From assembly GCA_018815555.1 (NCBI GenBank), contig JAHIWF010000362.1, positions 1-36,672 of the forward strand: a DNA stretch of 36,672 bases, given 5' to 3'. The position numbers and the translations under genes are program-made. Each line of letters opens with the position of its first letter. Position 1 is the first letter of the stretch. Below, piece after piece: positions 9,070 to 18,248 of the stretch. The notes below the pieces were generated by a model, which worked only from the letters and a program-made list of their open reading frames with translations, did not search any database and was not told the origin of the DNA. Source of the stretch: Spirochaetota bacterium. Its GTDB lineage: Bacteria; Spirochaetota; Spirochaetia; Treponematales; UBA12059.

Positions 9070-9098
9070 ATTATATATCATCATTTGACCATAAACAA
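9070..9098 (-). promoter_or_regulatory. Candidate sigma-70 promoter for the response regulator/kinase operon
   Basis: On the minus strand the sequence reads TTGTTT, a 17-base spacer, then TATAAT. The -10 is a perfect consensus match and the -35 matches three of six. Predicted transcription start is about ten bases before the ATG, a short leader that still contains AGAGG. Confidence 0.42.
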
Positions 9099-9129
9099 GA
9101 GAACGGCTTATGTAAAATTCGACTTTTTT

Positions 9130-9205
9130 GTGTGTATTATTTGTCGATATACAGTCAATGTGCTTTATTTTGTGCTATCTTATGCTTGTAGTGTGTTTTA
9201 TTTGT
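9130..9205 (+). repeat. T-rich direct repeats upstream of the giant Ig-like gene
   Basis: GTGTGTATTATTTGT (9130-9144) recurs as GTGTGTTTTATTTGT (9191-9205), 14 of 15 identical. A looser copy, GTGCTTTATTTTGT, lies between them at 9160-9173. The starts are about 30 bases apart, near three helical turns, and the last copy ends just before the candidate -10 box. They could be activator sites, for example for a response regulator, or simply AT-rich promoter DNA. Confidence 0.4.
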
Positions 9206-9214
9206 TACTATAAT
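9186..9214 (+). promoter_or_regulatory. Candidate sigma-70 promoter for the giant Ig-like gene
   Basis: The sequence is TTGTAG, a 17-base spacer, then a perfect TATAAT at 9209-9214. The start codon at 9244 follows, with GGAGG seven bases before it, giving a leader of about 23 bases. The weak -35 and the direct repeats that overlap it would suit an activated promoter. Confidence 0.5.
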
Positions 9215-9243
9215 TGTAGTTAAGGGCTTTGTGGAGGTTTCAG

Positions 9244-12200
9244 ATGCAGAAAAAAATACTGATTACAATTGGCGTCTTGCTATGTTGCTCAATGCTGCTT
9301 TTTAGCCAATCAGAACCGGTCAGCTCTGCATCGACAGAGCCGGAAACATTAAACACCGACGTGCAGCCGGAAGAAACGCCGGAAGAAACACCGACCGAAA
9401 CAGCTGGTGAACTTCCTGCTGCCGGCAGCGTAGCTCCAGCAGAGGAAAATCCCGCAGCGCTTGCTCCTGCCAGCGGAACGGCTGCCCCGGGGAAAGAATA
9501 TATCCGGGCCGAAGGGCTGGAGAACTGGCAGCTGGAGTATGATCTTTCTGCCTACAAGCCGGGTAAATATAACATTCTGGTACGGGCTGTCGATTCTGCC
9601 GGCAATGAATCCTTTGCCGGGCCCTTCAACATCATCGTTGACCCGCTTTCTGATCTGCCACTTACCCAGATCAGTCATCCACTGGCCGAAATGCGTGTCG
9701 GTGGCGACCTGATTATTGTCGGCACCGCTGTTGACGATGATGCCGTACAGTCGGTTCAGGTTAAACTGAATGACGGGGGCTGGATGGACGCCCAGGGTGC
9801 TGATTATTGGTCGTTTTTGCTGGAAACAGCCGAGCTGCCCGATGGCTTGCATCAGCTCAGCGCGCGTGCTATCGATAAATTCGGTGTCGAGGGTCATGAG
9901 TCCACCGTCAGCTTCCATTTGGACCGCACAAAACCGCTGCACAGCATACAGAAACCGGGCTTCGGCGCTTTAGTCAGTGGCCGCTTTGCAATCGATGGTA
10001 CGGTGTTTGATGCAAACGCACTGGAACGCATGGAATACTCAATGGATGCCGGCCAGAGCTGGCGTTCTTTGCGGCTTAGTCTGGACAGGGCAAAAACCAC
10101 CGCTACGTTTAGCTTGAATGTTGATACCCGGCAGATGGAAGATGGTCCGGGAGTGGTCTGGTTCCGCACCGAGGATCAAGTCGGCTCGGTTGGAACATCG
10201 GTTTTTCTATATTTTGTAGATAATACCAAACCGCAGATTGATTTTATCAGCCCCAGTGAAACAGCTGCCGTTAACGGTTCTTTTGTGGTCACCGGACGGG
10301 TTTTTGACGTACTCGGTATTACTTCACTGGAATGGGTGTATGGCAAGGAATCCGGAATCATAGAGCTGCTGCCGGGAAATCCTTATTTTAGTCAGGTGTT
10401 CGCGTTACATGAGGCACGTGGCCGGGTTAGTGTGCTTTTCCGTGCTACGGATGTAACGGGCAATGTTACCACCGCAACGCTCACTCGTACTATAGATCAG
10501 ACCGCCGATCTGCCGCGACTGGAGCTTTTTTCGCCGCTGGAGGCCGAAACCTATCGCGACCACATTCTGGTGCGTGGTCAGGCTAGAGACGGCGACGGCA
10601 TAGCGGCTGTGTTCTGGCGTGTAGATAACGGGGAGGAGCAGGAGCTGCCTACTGAAGGTTCTTTTGGCCTTACTATTGGCGAATTGAGCAGCGGTAGGCA
10701 TACCTTGTCGCTTCGTGCTGTGGATGCGAATGGTATTTCAAGCCCCGTGTTGACGCGCTCCTTTGTGTTTGCCGCGACCGCTCCGCAAATCAGTCTGCAC
10801 AAGCTGGTGGACAGTACCGGTGAGCAGGATTTTAGTACCGGCATTGCAGTGTCGATTTTGGATGGCAAGGCCCAGCTAACTGGTTCGGTCGAGGCGGCAA
10901 ATCCGCTGCGCAGCTTGATATATTCGATTAACGGTGGGCCGGAACAGAGTCTGAATCCGGGCAAGAATGCCGGGAACCTCCCCCTTGCTATTCCTTTGCC
11001 GGCCAGTTTGCCTTATGGTGTGCTGGATATACTGGTAAAGGCCACTGATGTGTATGACCGGGTAGGGGAATTGCGCGTACCGGTGTATGCTGTTAATTAT
11101 TCACGGCCGAGGGTTGGTCCGCTGCTGGATTTTGCCGATGCCGGAAGTCAGGCCGGTGGGGTGGTAGATATCAGCCGGCAGAAACCTTTGTTGGGTGTTT
11201 TTATTACACCGTTTAGTGGCGAAGATATCCGCTCTGTGCGTCTGGAGCCAGAAAGCGCTTTGGTACGGGTTTCAAACAGCGGAAAGCAGCTGCGCGTAGA
11301 GTGGCAGGCCGCCGGTATCAGCGAGTCTACCCGGGTGGTAGTCGAAACCGTACGAGGCCATCAGTTTGAATCCGCCGCCATGATATTCCGAACCGACAGT
11401 AGTGCCCCGCGCATCAGCCTGTCTTCACCGTTAACCGGCGCCTGGTTCAACAACCAGTTGAGCATATCCGGAACTGCCGAAGATGACGATCAGATAAACA
11501 AACTGGAATATTCGGTCAATGAAGGCAGCTGGTCAAGCCTGGCTATTGATTCAGGCAGTTTTGATCAGGTTCTGGATCTGGCCAGGTATGAAGGAGCTGT
11601 TCTGCTCTCGCTCCGGGCTGCTGATGCTGCCGGCAATATTTCAGTGGTACGCACTGCTGTTATGGTCGACCGTACTCTGCCTGTCCCCGAGCGGATTGCA
11701 CCCTTGTCCGGGGCTCCGGCCGACGGGAATCTGCTGTATGCCTTCCGGCCCGGTGAGCCTTCCTGGAGTGTGGCCGGCATAGAAATTGAGCGAAACGGCA
11801 GCACCCAGCAGCTTGCCTGGGCTCCGTTACTTACTTTCAACGCCAACGCCGCCAATGGTCCTGTGCTGGTGCGTGTTACCGACAAAGCCGGCAATACCCG
11901 CGAACTGGACCTTGCCGCCGGTTTGAACCTGTCTGCCGCTGTAGCTGCTGTGCCTGCTCTGGAAACTATAAAGCAAAATGTCAGCGGCCAGGGTGCTGCT
12001 GTAATTCAGGCCGCTTTTACCGGAACGGACGCAAACGGTGAAATTGCATGGACTGCGCCATTTGTATCCGGAACCAATACTTCGGCTTTTCCGGAAGAAC
12101 TTAACAATCGGCCGATACGGGTGTCCGGGCCCCTGTCGCTGCAGTTTACCTTGAGCGGTCTTACCCTTGATCCGAAGAAACCGCAGGCCTTCTGGGGTCT

Positions 12201-15200
12201 GACCCCGGAGACTGCCACTCAAGCCATCAGTCTGCGCGGCCAGAGCGGCACTACGGATCTTAGCGGTACCCTGCGTGTGCCGGTCCAAGCGGATGGTCGG
12301 CAGTCGGTCTGGCTGAAGGTCAGTGATACCGCCCGTGGCGATTTGTATACCCGTTTGTATCTTGATTACGACACGACGCCCGCCCAGTTGCGCTTGCTGG
12401 CACCGGCTGAGACTGCCCCGGGATCGTTTACGCTGTTGGTACATGCCGATGACGCCAACGGCATCAGTTCGGCCGAATATGAAATTAATCGTGAGAAAAA
12501 AGCCTTTACCCTGCTGCCCGGCGATACCAATATAGCAATTCCGCTTGAGTTCCCCGCCAAGGCAACTCAGCTGGCGATAATTGTGCGGGTGGTGGACGGC
12601 AGCGGCAATACTGCCATGCAGACCATAAACGTGCGCTATGACCGGACGGCGGATCTACCACAGGCTGCTTTTATCAGTCCGGTAGAAGAAGCTGTATACA
12701 GTTCAGGTGATCAGTTCTTTGTACTGGCCACCGATAACCAGTCCTTGGCTTCGGTCTCGCTTGGTGTAGGTTCAGGTACTGTCGGCGCGGAAGGTGCCGG
12801 TCCGATTTTCGGATTACGCCTACCGGAAAGCTCGGCGGGTGGTAATGCTTTGTCGCTGGTGGCGTTGGACCGTAACGGCTTGTCTTCGGAAAAGATCACC
12901 GGCAGCGTCATCTTCCGGGCGAGCGCTCCTACAATAGAAATAAGCGGCTATCAGCAGGAGAAAGCCGCGCCTGAGAGCTTAAGCATTGGTCAGTATATCG
13001 AGCTTGGCAAAGCTACAGCAGTAAACATTTCGGTAAGTGCGCCGAATGGTCTGGCTGCTGCTGAATATTGTCTGAATAACGGAGAATGGAGCCGGCTGGC
13101 TCTTCCAGCCAAGCCGGATGCATCAGGTGTATATTCCGCACAGCTACCCTTGTCTGCTGCTTTGCCTTACGACAGGATTTTATTGCAGCTGCGGGTGCAG
13201 GACGTTCAGGAACTTGTAGCCGAGACTGCCCTGAGCCTGTATCGGGTTAGCCCGCCTTCGGCAGCACCTGTTGTAGATGCCGAGGGCATCTATTTATATG
13301 ACCAGAGGGTAGCTGCCGACGGCCGTCTTAACCTGGCCCCCGGCGAAGCTGTAGAAATGTATTTTAATGGCCGCAAAGTACAGTCGGTCCGCATGGAACC
13401 GGAGCTGCCCTTTCTGGCGCTTTCCACTCAGGATGCTTTGATCAGGCTGCAGGCAGTCTCCGAGGGCTGGGATGCAGCAGCACAGCTCGTGGTAAGCACA
13501 GAGGATGGCGAAGAATTCCGGTCACGTGAAATTATAATAACAAGTGATGCCTCCGATCCCCGCGTGGCCATAACGGGGCCGGTGGCAGGGTCCTGGCTGC
13601 AGGAAAATATGCCGCTTAAAGCGCTGCTTACCGATTCGGGCGGAATCGCCTCCGCTGAATATTCACTGGATGACGGAAAAACTTGGCTGCCGCTGCCGCT
13701 TTACCAGCCGGAGAACAAGCTGCCGGAATCCGGGCAAGATGCAGCACCGGCTGCCGAGACGGCTGATTCTGCAACCGAGAGTATAGAAAGCGACCGGACC
13801 GATTCGAGCACTGTTGGTGAACCGTCCGGTCTGCAGCCGGCCGATCCGACGGATACCTCCGTCATGGTTAATGCTGATATTCTTTTGTCTGGTCCTGATG
13901 GCGCTGCGGTATTGCAGCTGCGAGCGTACGACCGTGCCGGTCGTACGTCTATTGCTCTGTTGCCATTTATCAAAGATACGCAGCCGGCAGAGCTGGCGGT
14001 AGTTGCGCCGCAAGCGGCTGATGTGGTAAACGGCAGTATACTGCTGGTTTTGGAAGCCGCAGATGCCGGTACTATAGATATTATTGAGTATGCTCTGGAT
14101 GGCGAGAGCTGGCAGCCAGTTCCCGCAGAAAATATCAGTCGGCGGGGGTCTCAGGACCTGCTGCCTTCTGGGCGCGATGCCGTACTACCTGAGTTTATGG
14201 GCTATGCCAGTTTCGCAGTCATGATAGATTTTTCTTCCCTTCCCGGTTCGCTGGAGTCTCTGTCTTTCCGAGTAGTCGATACATCGGGCAATATCCGACT
14301 CTACCAACCTCTGCTTGCTGGTGCCACTGCCTTTACTGTAGATGTGGAAGCAGACAAGCCGGTGCTGGAGATTCAGATCCCGGATGAAAATGAGGTTATG
14401 CAGGCCGATTTTACACTGTCGGGAATGATTTTTGATGATGACGGTGTGAGTGAGGTGTTCTGGCGCCTGGACGAAGGCGAATGGCAGTCCCTTCCCGGAG
14501 ACAGCAGTTTCTCTGTGCCCTTTACCCTGCAAGAACTGGAAGATAATGAGCACTTATTTGAAGCGTATGCAGTAGATGTATACGGTGTGGCCGGCGAAAC
14601 TGTCAGCCGCCAATTCAGGGTGTCGCGCGAAGAGCCGGCCGGCCAGTTGCTGAGCCCCGATGTGAGCATTACCAACCGTACTATGGTGGTAATGAATGGT
14701 GTTGCTTCCGATGCCAATGGCATTAAGGAAGTGTGGATATCTTTTGATAACGGTAATAGCTGGAACCGAGCTGTCGGCACCGAGGAGTGGGAGTACACTC
14801 TGGATACCAGGATTCTTCAGGATGGTGTACACAGTATTTACCTGCGTTTTGTTGACGGCTATGATATCACTGGTTTTTCGGCCGGTCTGATTTCGGTGGA
14901 TAATACCGCTCCGCTGGTAGATCTTGACACACCCTTTGATGGCGATGAATTTATCCAGCAGTTTACTGTGGGGGGCCGGGTATCGGACGGAGTTTTTGTT
15001 GAAGCTTTAAGGTTGGAAATCAGACGTTTGGACGATACTAGCGCGGAGCCCCTAGTTATTGAGCTGCCTACTTCGAGTGTGTTTTCGCGCAGTGTAGATA
15101 TAAGCCAGCTGGAGGCCGGCTGGTACAATCTGCGTATCACAGCGCATGACCGTGCTAAGAATGAATCCTACGTCAGCCGCAATTTTGTGGTTCTGCCGAG

Positions 15201-16551
15201 TCAGAAGGCTGAATCAGTTGAATTTATCTTCCCTGCACATGGTGAAAAAATATCCGGCGATTTCAGCCTCGATGGCCGGGTGTACTCAGGCAGCATACCC
15301 GATAAAGCGGTGATCTACCTGAATAACGAACTTGTGGATACGGTTTCGGTAAGCAAGGACGGCTTTTTCTCCTTACCTATAGGTCCTGATGTTTTGGCGG
15401 CAAAACTGCCAGAGGATGGCAGCCTGAAATTCCGGATCGAGACGGTGAAGCCGGATGGCAGCAGGCTGGTATCCGAAGAGCGTTCGATTCTCTATGTTCT
15501 GGATGGACCCTGGATGCAGATACAGGAATTTGTAACCGGTGATTTTATTATAGGCCGTCCCTTTGTGTACGGTTCCGTTGGCTGGGAAACTGCTGTAGTT
15601 GACAAAGCCGATAAAGTCGCCTGGACTGCCTATCAGGAACTACTGCGCAAGCGCAAGGTAGTCAAAGTAGAATTCAGCCGTGATAACGGGCGCAGTTTCG
15701 AGACCGCAAAGGGTACTGCAGCTTTCCGCTTCCGTCTCGAGACCCAGGAATATCCTAATGGAGAGTTGCGTTTGCTAGTGCGGGCAACCTTTGCCAATGG
15801 CGAAGTTGTGGTTCGCAAGCGCATCTTTACTCTGGATACGCTTCCTCCTCAGGTGCGCATCATCCGCCCAACCGAAAACGGCCGCTTTAACCAATCCATC
15901 ATGATCGAAGGAACCGCCTCCGATCTGAACGGGCTTAAAGAAGTATCGGTAATTGTACGCGATGGCGACAAAGCTTCCTATGAAGTGCCCGGTTTTATAC
16001 AGGGTTCTTATCTGGACCTGCATCTGCTCGGGGCCACCCGTTTCGAAGTTGGTGTCGGCCTGTCCTTCTTTGATGATAATGTAAAACTGCAGCTGCAGAT
16101 AGGACAGGGCTTTGCTGTGCAGCCATCATGGGATAATCTGTTTGGCATTAGATTGGACACCTCCACCGCAGCTGATAATTCACGTTTTGGCGGCATCATA
16201 CTTGGCGCAAAACTGCTGGCCAATGTAGCCTATCTGCCCTTCTCGTACTGGTTTGGTCCCGATCTTGATTTCTTCTCGATGTCCTTCGGTGTCGGAGCCA
16301 GTTTTACCTACTTCAGCCAGCAGGCCTCACTGCTGGATATGTTCAGTCCACCGGACGGCAAGTACATGGTGCTGTCCGGGGTAATCGCCCAGTGGGAGTT
16401 TGCCAAGTTTACCTTTGACCTTCCCCTGTTCCGGAGTTATGGCTTTTATGTCGAAGGAGGATTGATCTTCATTCCATCGGAGGTATCCACCAAACTGGAA
16501 GAGTTTATCCGGCCCACAATAGCCTTCGGCTTGCGGATAAGCGTGTTCTAA
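9244..16551 (+). CDS. Giant exported Ig-like repeat protein with a C-terminal barrel-like domain
   Basis: This protein of about 2435 residues is probably displayed at the cell surface. A basic start and hydrophobic core ('KKILITIGVLL') form a signal peptide, followed by a Pro/Glu/Ala-rich linker. From about residue 130 to 2230 it is built from some twenty diverged units of 90-100 residues. Each has strand-rich cores such as 'SVQVKLNDGGW', 'DGLHQLSARAIDKFGVEG' and 'DRTKP', typical of bacterial Ig-like/cadherin-like folds. A disordered Asp/Ser/Thr/Glu-rich insert lies near residues 1490-1540. The last 180 or so residues alternate polar and hydrophobic positions with many aromatics and end in Phe ('GLRISVF'), like outer-membrane beta-barrels. 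The ATG at 9244 is preferred to the upstream TTG because GGAGG lies seven bases before it. It is a single-gene unit closed by a strong terminator. Adhesion or an envelope structural role is inference. Confidence 0.85.
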   Translation: MQKKILITIGVLLCCSMLLFSQSEPVSSASTEPETLNTDVQPEETPEETPTETAGELPAAGSVAPAEENPAALAPASGTAAPGKEYIRAEGLENWQLEYDLSAYKPGKYNILVRAVDSAGNESFAGPFNIIVDPLSDLPLTQISHPLAEMRVGGDLIIVGTAVDDDAVQSVQVKLNDGGWMDAQGADYWSFLLETAELPDGLHQLSARAIDKFGVEGHESTVSFHLDRTKPLHSIQKPGFGALVSGRFAIDGTVFDANALERMEYSMDAGQSWRSLRLSLDRAKTTATFSLNVDTRQMEDGPGVVWFRTEDQVGSVGTSVFLYFVDNTKPQIDFISPSETAAVNGSFVVTGRVFDVLGITSLEWVYGKESGIIELLPGNPYFSQVFALHEARGRVSVLFRATDVTGNVTTATLTRTIDQTADLPRLELFSPLEAETYRDHILVRGQARDGDGIAAVFWRVDNGEEQELPTEGSFGLTIGELSSGRHTLSLRAVDANGISSPVLTRSFVFAATAPQISLHKLVDSTGEQDFSTGIAVSILDGKAQLTGSVEAANPLRSLIYSINGGPEQSLNPGKNAGNLPLAIPLPASLPYGVLDILVKATDVYDRVGELRVPVYAVNYSRPRVGPLLDFADAGSQAGGVVDISRQKPLLGVFITPFSGEDIRSVRLEPESALVRVSNSGKQLRVEWQAAGISESTRVVVETVRGHQFESAAMIFRTDSSAPRISLSSPLTGAWFNNQLSISGTAEDDDQINKLEYSVNEGSWSSLAIDSGSFDQVLDLARYEGAVLLSLRAADAAGNISVVRTAVMVDRTLPVPERIAPLSGAPADGNLLYAFRPGEPSWSVAGIEIERNGSTQQLAWAPLLTFNANAANGPVLVRVTDKAGNTRELDLAAGLNLSAAVAAVPALETIKQNVSGQGAAVIQAAFTGTDANGEIAWTAPFVSGTNTSAFPEELNNRPIRVSGPLSLQFTLSGLTLDPKKPQAFWGLTPETATQAISLRGQSGTTDLSGTLRVPVQADGRQSVWLKVSDTARGDLYTRLYLDYDTTPAQLRLLAPAETAPGSFTLLVHADDANGISSAEYEINREKKAFTLLPGDTNIAIPLEFPAKATQLAIIVRVVDGSGNTAMQTINVRYDRTADLPQAAFISPVEEAVYSSGDQFFVLATDNQSLASVSLGVGSGTVGAEGAGPIFGLRLPESSAGGNALSLVALDRNGLSSEKITGSVIFRASAPTIEISGYQQEKAAPESLSIGQYIELGKATAVNISVSAPNGLAAAEYCLNNGEWSRLALPAKPDASGVYSAQLPLSAALPYDRILLQLRVQDVQELVAETALSLYRVSPPSAAPVVDAEGIYLYDQRVAADGRLNLAPGEAVEMYFNGRKVQSVRMEPELPFLALSTQDALIRLQAVSEGWDAAAQLVVSTEDGEEFRSREIIITSDASDPRVAITGPVAGSWLQENMPLKALLTDSGGIASAEYSLDDGKTWLPLPLYQPENKLPESGQDAAPAAETADSATESIESDRTDSSTVGEPSGLQPADPTDTSVMVNADILLSGPDGAAVLQLRAYDRAGRTSIALLPFIKDTQPAELAVVAPQAADVVNGSILLVLEAADAGTIDIIEYALDGESWQPVPAENISRRGSQDLLPSGRDAVLPEFMGYASFAVMIDFSSLPGSLESLSFRVVDTSGNIRLYQPLLAGATAFTVDVEADKPVLEIQIPDENEVMQADFTLSGMIFDDDGVSEVFWRLDEGEWQSLPGDSSFSVPFTLQELEDNEHLFEAYAVDVYGVAGETVSRQFRVSREEPAGQLLSPDVSITNRTMVVMNGVASDANGIKEVWISFDNGNSWNRAVGTEEWEYTLDTRILQDGVHSIYLRFVDGYDITGFSAGLISVDNTAPLVDLDTPFDGDEFIQQFTVGGRVSDGVFVEALRLEIRRLDDTSAEPLVIELPTSSVFSRSVDISQLEAGWYNLRITAHDRAKNESYVSRNFVVLPSQKAESVEFIFPAHGEKISGDFSLDGRVYSGSIPDKAVIYLNNELVDTVSVSKDGFFSLPIGPDVLAAKLPEDGSLKFRIETVKPDGSRLVSEERSILYVLDGPWMQIQEFVTGDFIIGRPFVYGSVGWETAVVDKADKVAWTAYQELLRKRKVVKVEFSRDNGRSFETAKGTAAFRFRLETQEYPNGELRLLVRATFANGEVVVRKRIFTLDTLPPQVRIIRPTENGRFNQSIMIEGTASDLNGLKEVSVIVRDGDKASYEVPGFIQGSYLDLHLLGATRFEVGVGLSFFDDNVKLQLQIGQGFAVQPSWDNLFGIRLDTSTAADNSRFGGIILGAKLLANVAYLPFSYWFGPDLDFFSMSFGVGASFTYFSQQASLLDMFSPPDGKYMVLSGVIAQWEFAKFTFDLPLFRSYGFYVEGGLIFIPSEVSTKLEEFIRPTIAFGLRISVF
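13925..13947. repeat. Perfect 9-bp inverted repeat inside the Ig-like gene
   Basis: CGTACGACC and GGTCGTACG flank a five-base loop (GTGCC) within codons for 'RAYDRAGRTS'. It could be a chance effect of codon use, or a hairpin in the long mRNA. No function is claimed. Confidence 0.5.
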
Positions 16552-16557
16552 CAAATG

Positions 16558-16595
16558 GCAAGAGACTGGATAATTGATCCAGTCTCTTGCTTTTC
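16558..16595 (+). terminator. Rho-independent terminator after the giant Ig-like gene
   Basis: A perfect 13-bp stem (GCAAGAGACTGGA / TCCAGTCTCTTGC) closes a seven-base loop and is followed directly by TTTTC. It begins six bases after the stop codon. It isolates the giant gene from the downstream histidine kinase. Confidence 0.92.
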
Positions 16596-16688
16596 ATCTT
16601 CTCGTGGCCTAGTATTTTAGGCAGAGGCAAAAATAGGCATCGCCAGTTAAAAAAATTTGTAGTGTGCTGCAGGTAATAAGGGGGAGCG

Positions 16689-18248
16689 ATGGGCGCGACA
16701 CGAGCTAAACCAAGTCCCAGAACAATCCGGGTGCTTATTGCTACCGAGCAAGGGGCCGACCGGCAGGGCTTAAAGACAGTTTTACCGGCAGCCAGTTTCC
16801 CTTCTGTATTTGTTGATACCCTCGGGCAGCTCGAGGCCGCAATACATGATATTGATATAATTATTGCTGATACTGCTTTTTCTCATGGCTCTTTATCGGA
16901 TTGGCTGATGTTATGGCCGGTTCCGGCTTTACTTCTGGCTAGCGAGGATGATGATCCTGACCGGCTGGCCGAACTCACTTCCGATGAATCCAGTGCGTTT
17001 CTGCTGCGTGACAAAGCTGGCTTATGGCTGCAGTACATTCCGGCGATGCTGCGTAAACTTCTGGCTATCCGCGAGAGTGTGAACCGGCAGAATATTCATG
17101 TACTTCGTGCCGAAAACAGTTATATGACACTTATGCGCCTAATCCCAGATATTGTCTACGTTCTTGATGGTGATGGCAACTTCAGTTATATAAATGATGC
17201 CATCCGCCAGCTTGGTTTTGCTCCCGAAGAGCTGATCGGCCGTCATTTTTCAATGATAATACATCCGGAGGACCAGGACGAGATCAGCCGTCATCATGTG
17301 CTGCAGCGTTATCATGGTATTACAACCGGACCGGAAGCAGCCCCGAAACTGTTCGACGAGCGCCGTTCAGGCGAGCGCATGACCCGGAACCTGGAAGTAC
17401 GGCTTATGCAGAAAGGCTTGGCGGAATGGACTCGTGCCAATGTTTCCGCCTGGGGAGAGGTAAGCGCAAACGGAGTGTACCTGCCGGATCTGGGAAGGGA
17501 CCGTTGCGGTACTATCGGCATTATCCATGACGTAAGCGCGCGCCGGATGGCCGAGCATGATCTGCAGATGAAGCTGGATACCTATTCGGTGATGTTAAAA
17601 GAGATACATCACAGGGTTAAAAACAATTTGCAGATTGTGTCCAGTCTGCTCTCGCTGCAGGGAGGAGGGCTGGAAGATGATGCTGCTGCCATTTTTGAAA
17701 GCTGCCAGACCCAGGTTCAAGCTATGGCTTTGGTGCACGAACAGGTATATCGAGGTTCTTCTCTGCAGAATGTACAGGCCGCGGCCTATCTGGCACGGCT
17801 GATCGAATATTTGTCGCTGGTGTACAACACCGATGAGCGCGGTATCAGTTTTAGTGTGGAAGCCGGTGAGCTTACCCTGCCGCTGGCCAAGGCCATTCCC
17901 TTGTCGCTGATCGTCACAGAGCTGATAACCAACTCATGCAAGCATGCGTTTGTTGATGGCCGCGAAGGTCATATCAGTGTACAGCTCCAGGAAAGCAAGA
18001 CGGAATACCAGTTGACAGTGAGGGACAATGGTCCCGGATTCCGTGACTTGGCCAGCCATGCCACTGCAATTCCCGCTGCTCATGCCGACTATGGCCTTAA
18101 CTCTCACCGCAGTATCGGTATGGATATTATTACAGCTCTGTCCGCGCAGCTGCAGGCCGAAATCAGCCGCAGCAATGATAGCGGCGCGCTAACCCGCCTG
18201 CTTATTCCTAAAGTAACCGGTACAGATTCAGGGCTTGCCGCCGGTTGA
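16689..18248 (+). CDS. Sensor histidine kinase, REC-like/PAS/HisKA_2/HATPase
   Basis: This 519-residue kinase has no membrane segment. Residues 8-130 look like a degenerate receiver domain ('IRVLIATEQG', 'IIIADTAF') lacking the paired N-terminal acidic residues. A PAS domain follows (about 140-285), with 'DIVYVLDGDGNFSYIN' and 'MIIHPEDQDEI'. The kinase core belongs to the HisKA_2 family: 'KEIHHRVKNNLQIVSSLLSLQ' with His307/His308, then an ATPase domain with 'VTELITNSCKHAF' and 'VRDNGPGF'. HisKA_2 kinases often work with stand-alone response regulators or anti-anti-sigma partners, none of which is adjacent. A GGGGGAG sits just before the ATG. Its 3' end overlaps the converging TPR/transglutaminase-like gene by 21 bases. 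Confidence 0.9.
   Translation: MGATRAKPSPRTIRVLIATEQGADRQGLKTVLPAASFPSVFVDTLGQLEAAIHDIDIIIADTAFSHGSLSDWLMLWPVPALLLASEDDDPDRLAELTSDESSAFLLRDKAGLWLQYIPAMLRKLLAIRESVNRQNIHVLRAENSYMTLMRLIPDIVYVLDGDGNFSYINDAIRQLGFAPEELIGRHFSMIIHPEDQDEISRHHVLQRYHGITTGPEAAPKLFDERRSGERMTRNLEVRLMQKGLAEWTRANVSAWGEVSANGVYLPDLGRDRCGTIGIIHDVSARRMAEHDLQMKLDTYSVMLKEIHHRVKNNLQIVSSLLSLQGGGLEDDAAAIFESCQTQVQAMALVHEQVYRGSSLQNVQAAAYLARLIEYLSLVYNTDERGISFSVEAGELTLPLAKAIPLSLIVTELITNSCKHAFVDGREGHISVQLQESKTEYQLTVRDNGPGFRDLASHATAIPAAHADYGLNSHRSIGMDIITALSAQLQAEISRSNDSGALTRLLIPKVTGTDSGLAAG

Noticed and set aside
9349-9942. 197-residue minus-strand ORF (and others such as 11827-12444 and 13663-14013) inside the giant Ig-like gene
   Set aside because: They are antisense to a continuous, clearly coding frame and show no domain or ribosome-binding site; they are shadows.
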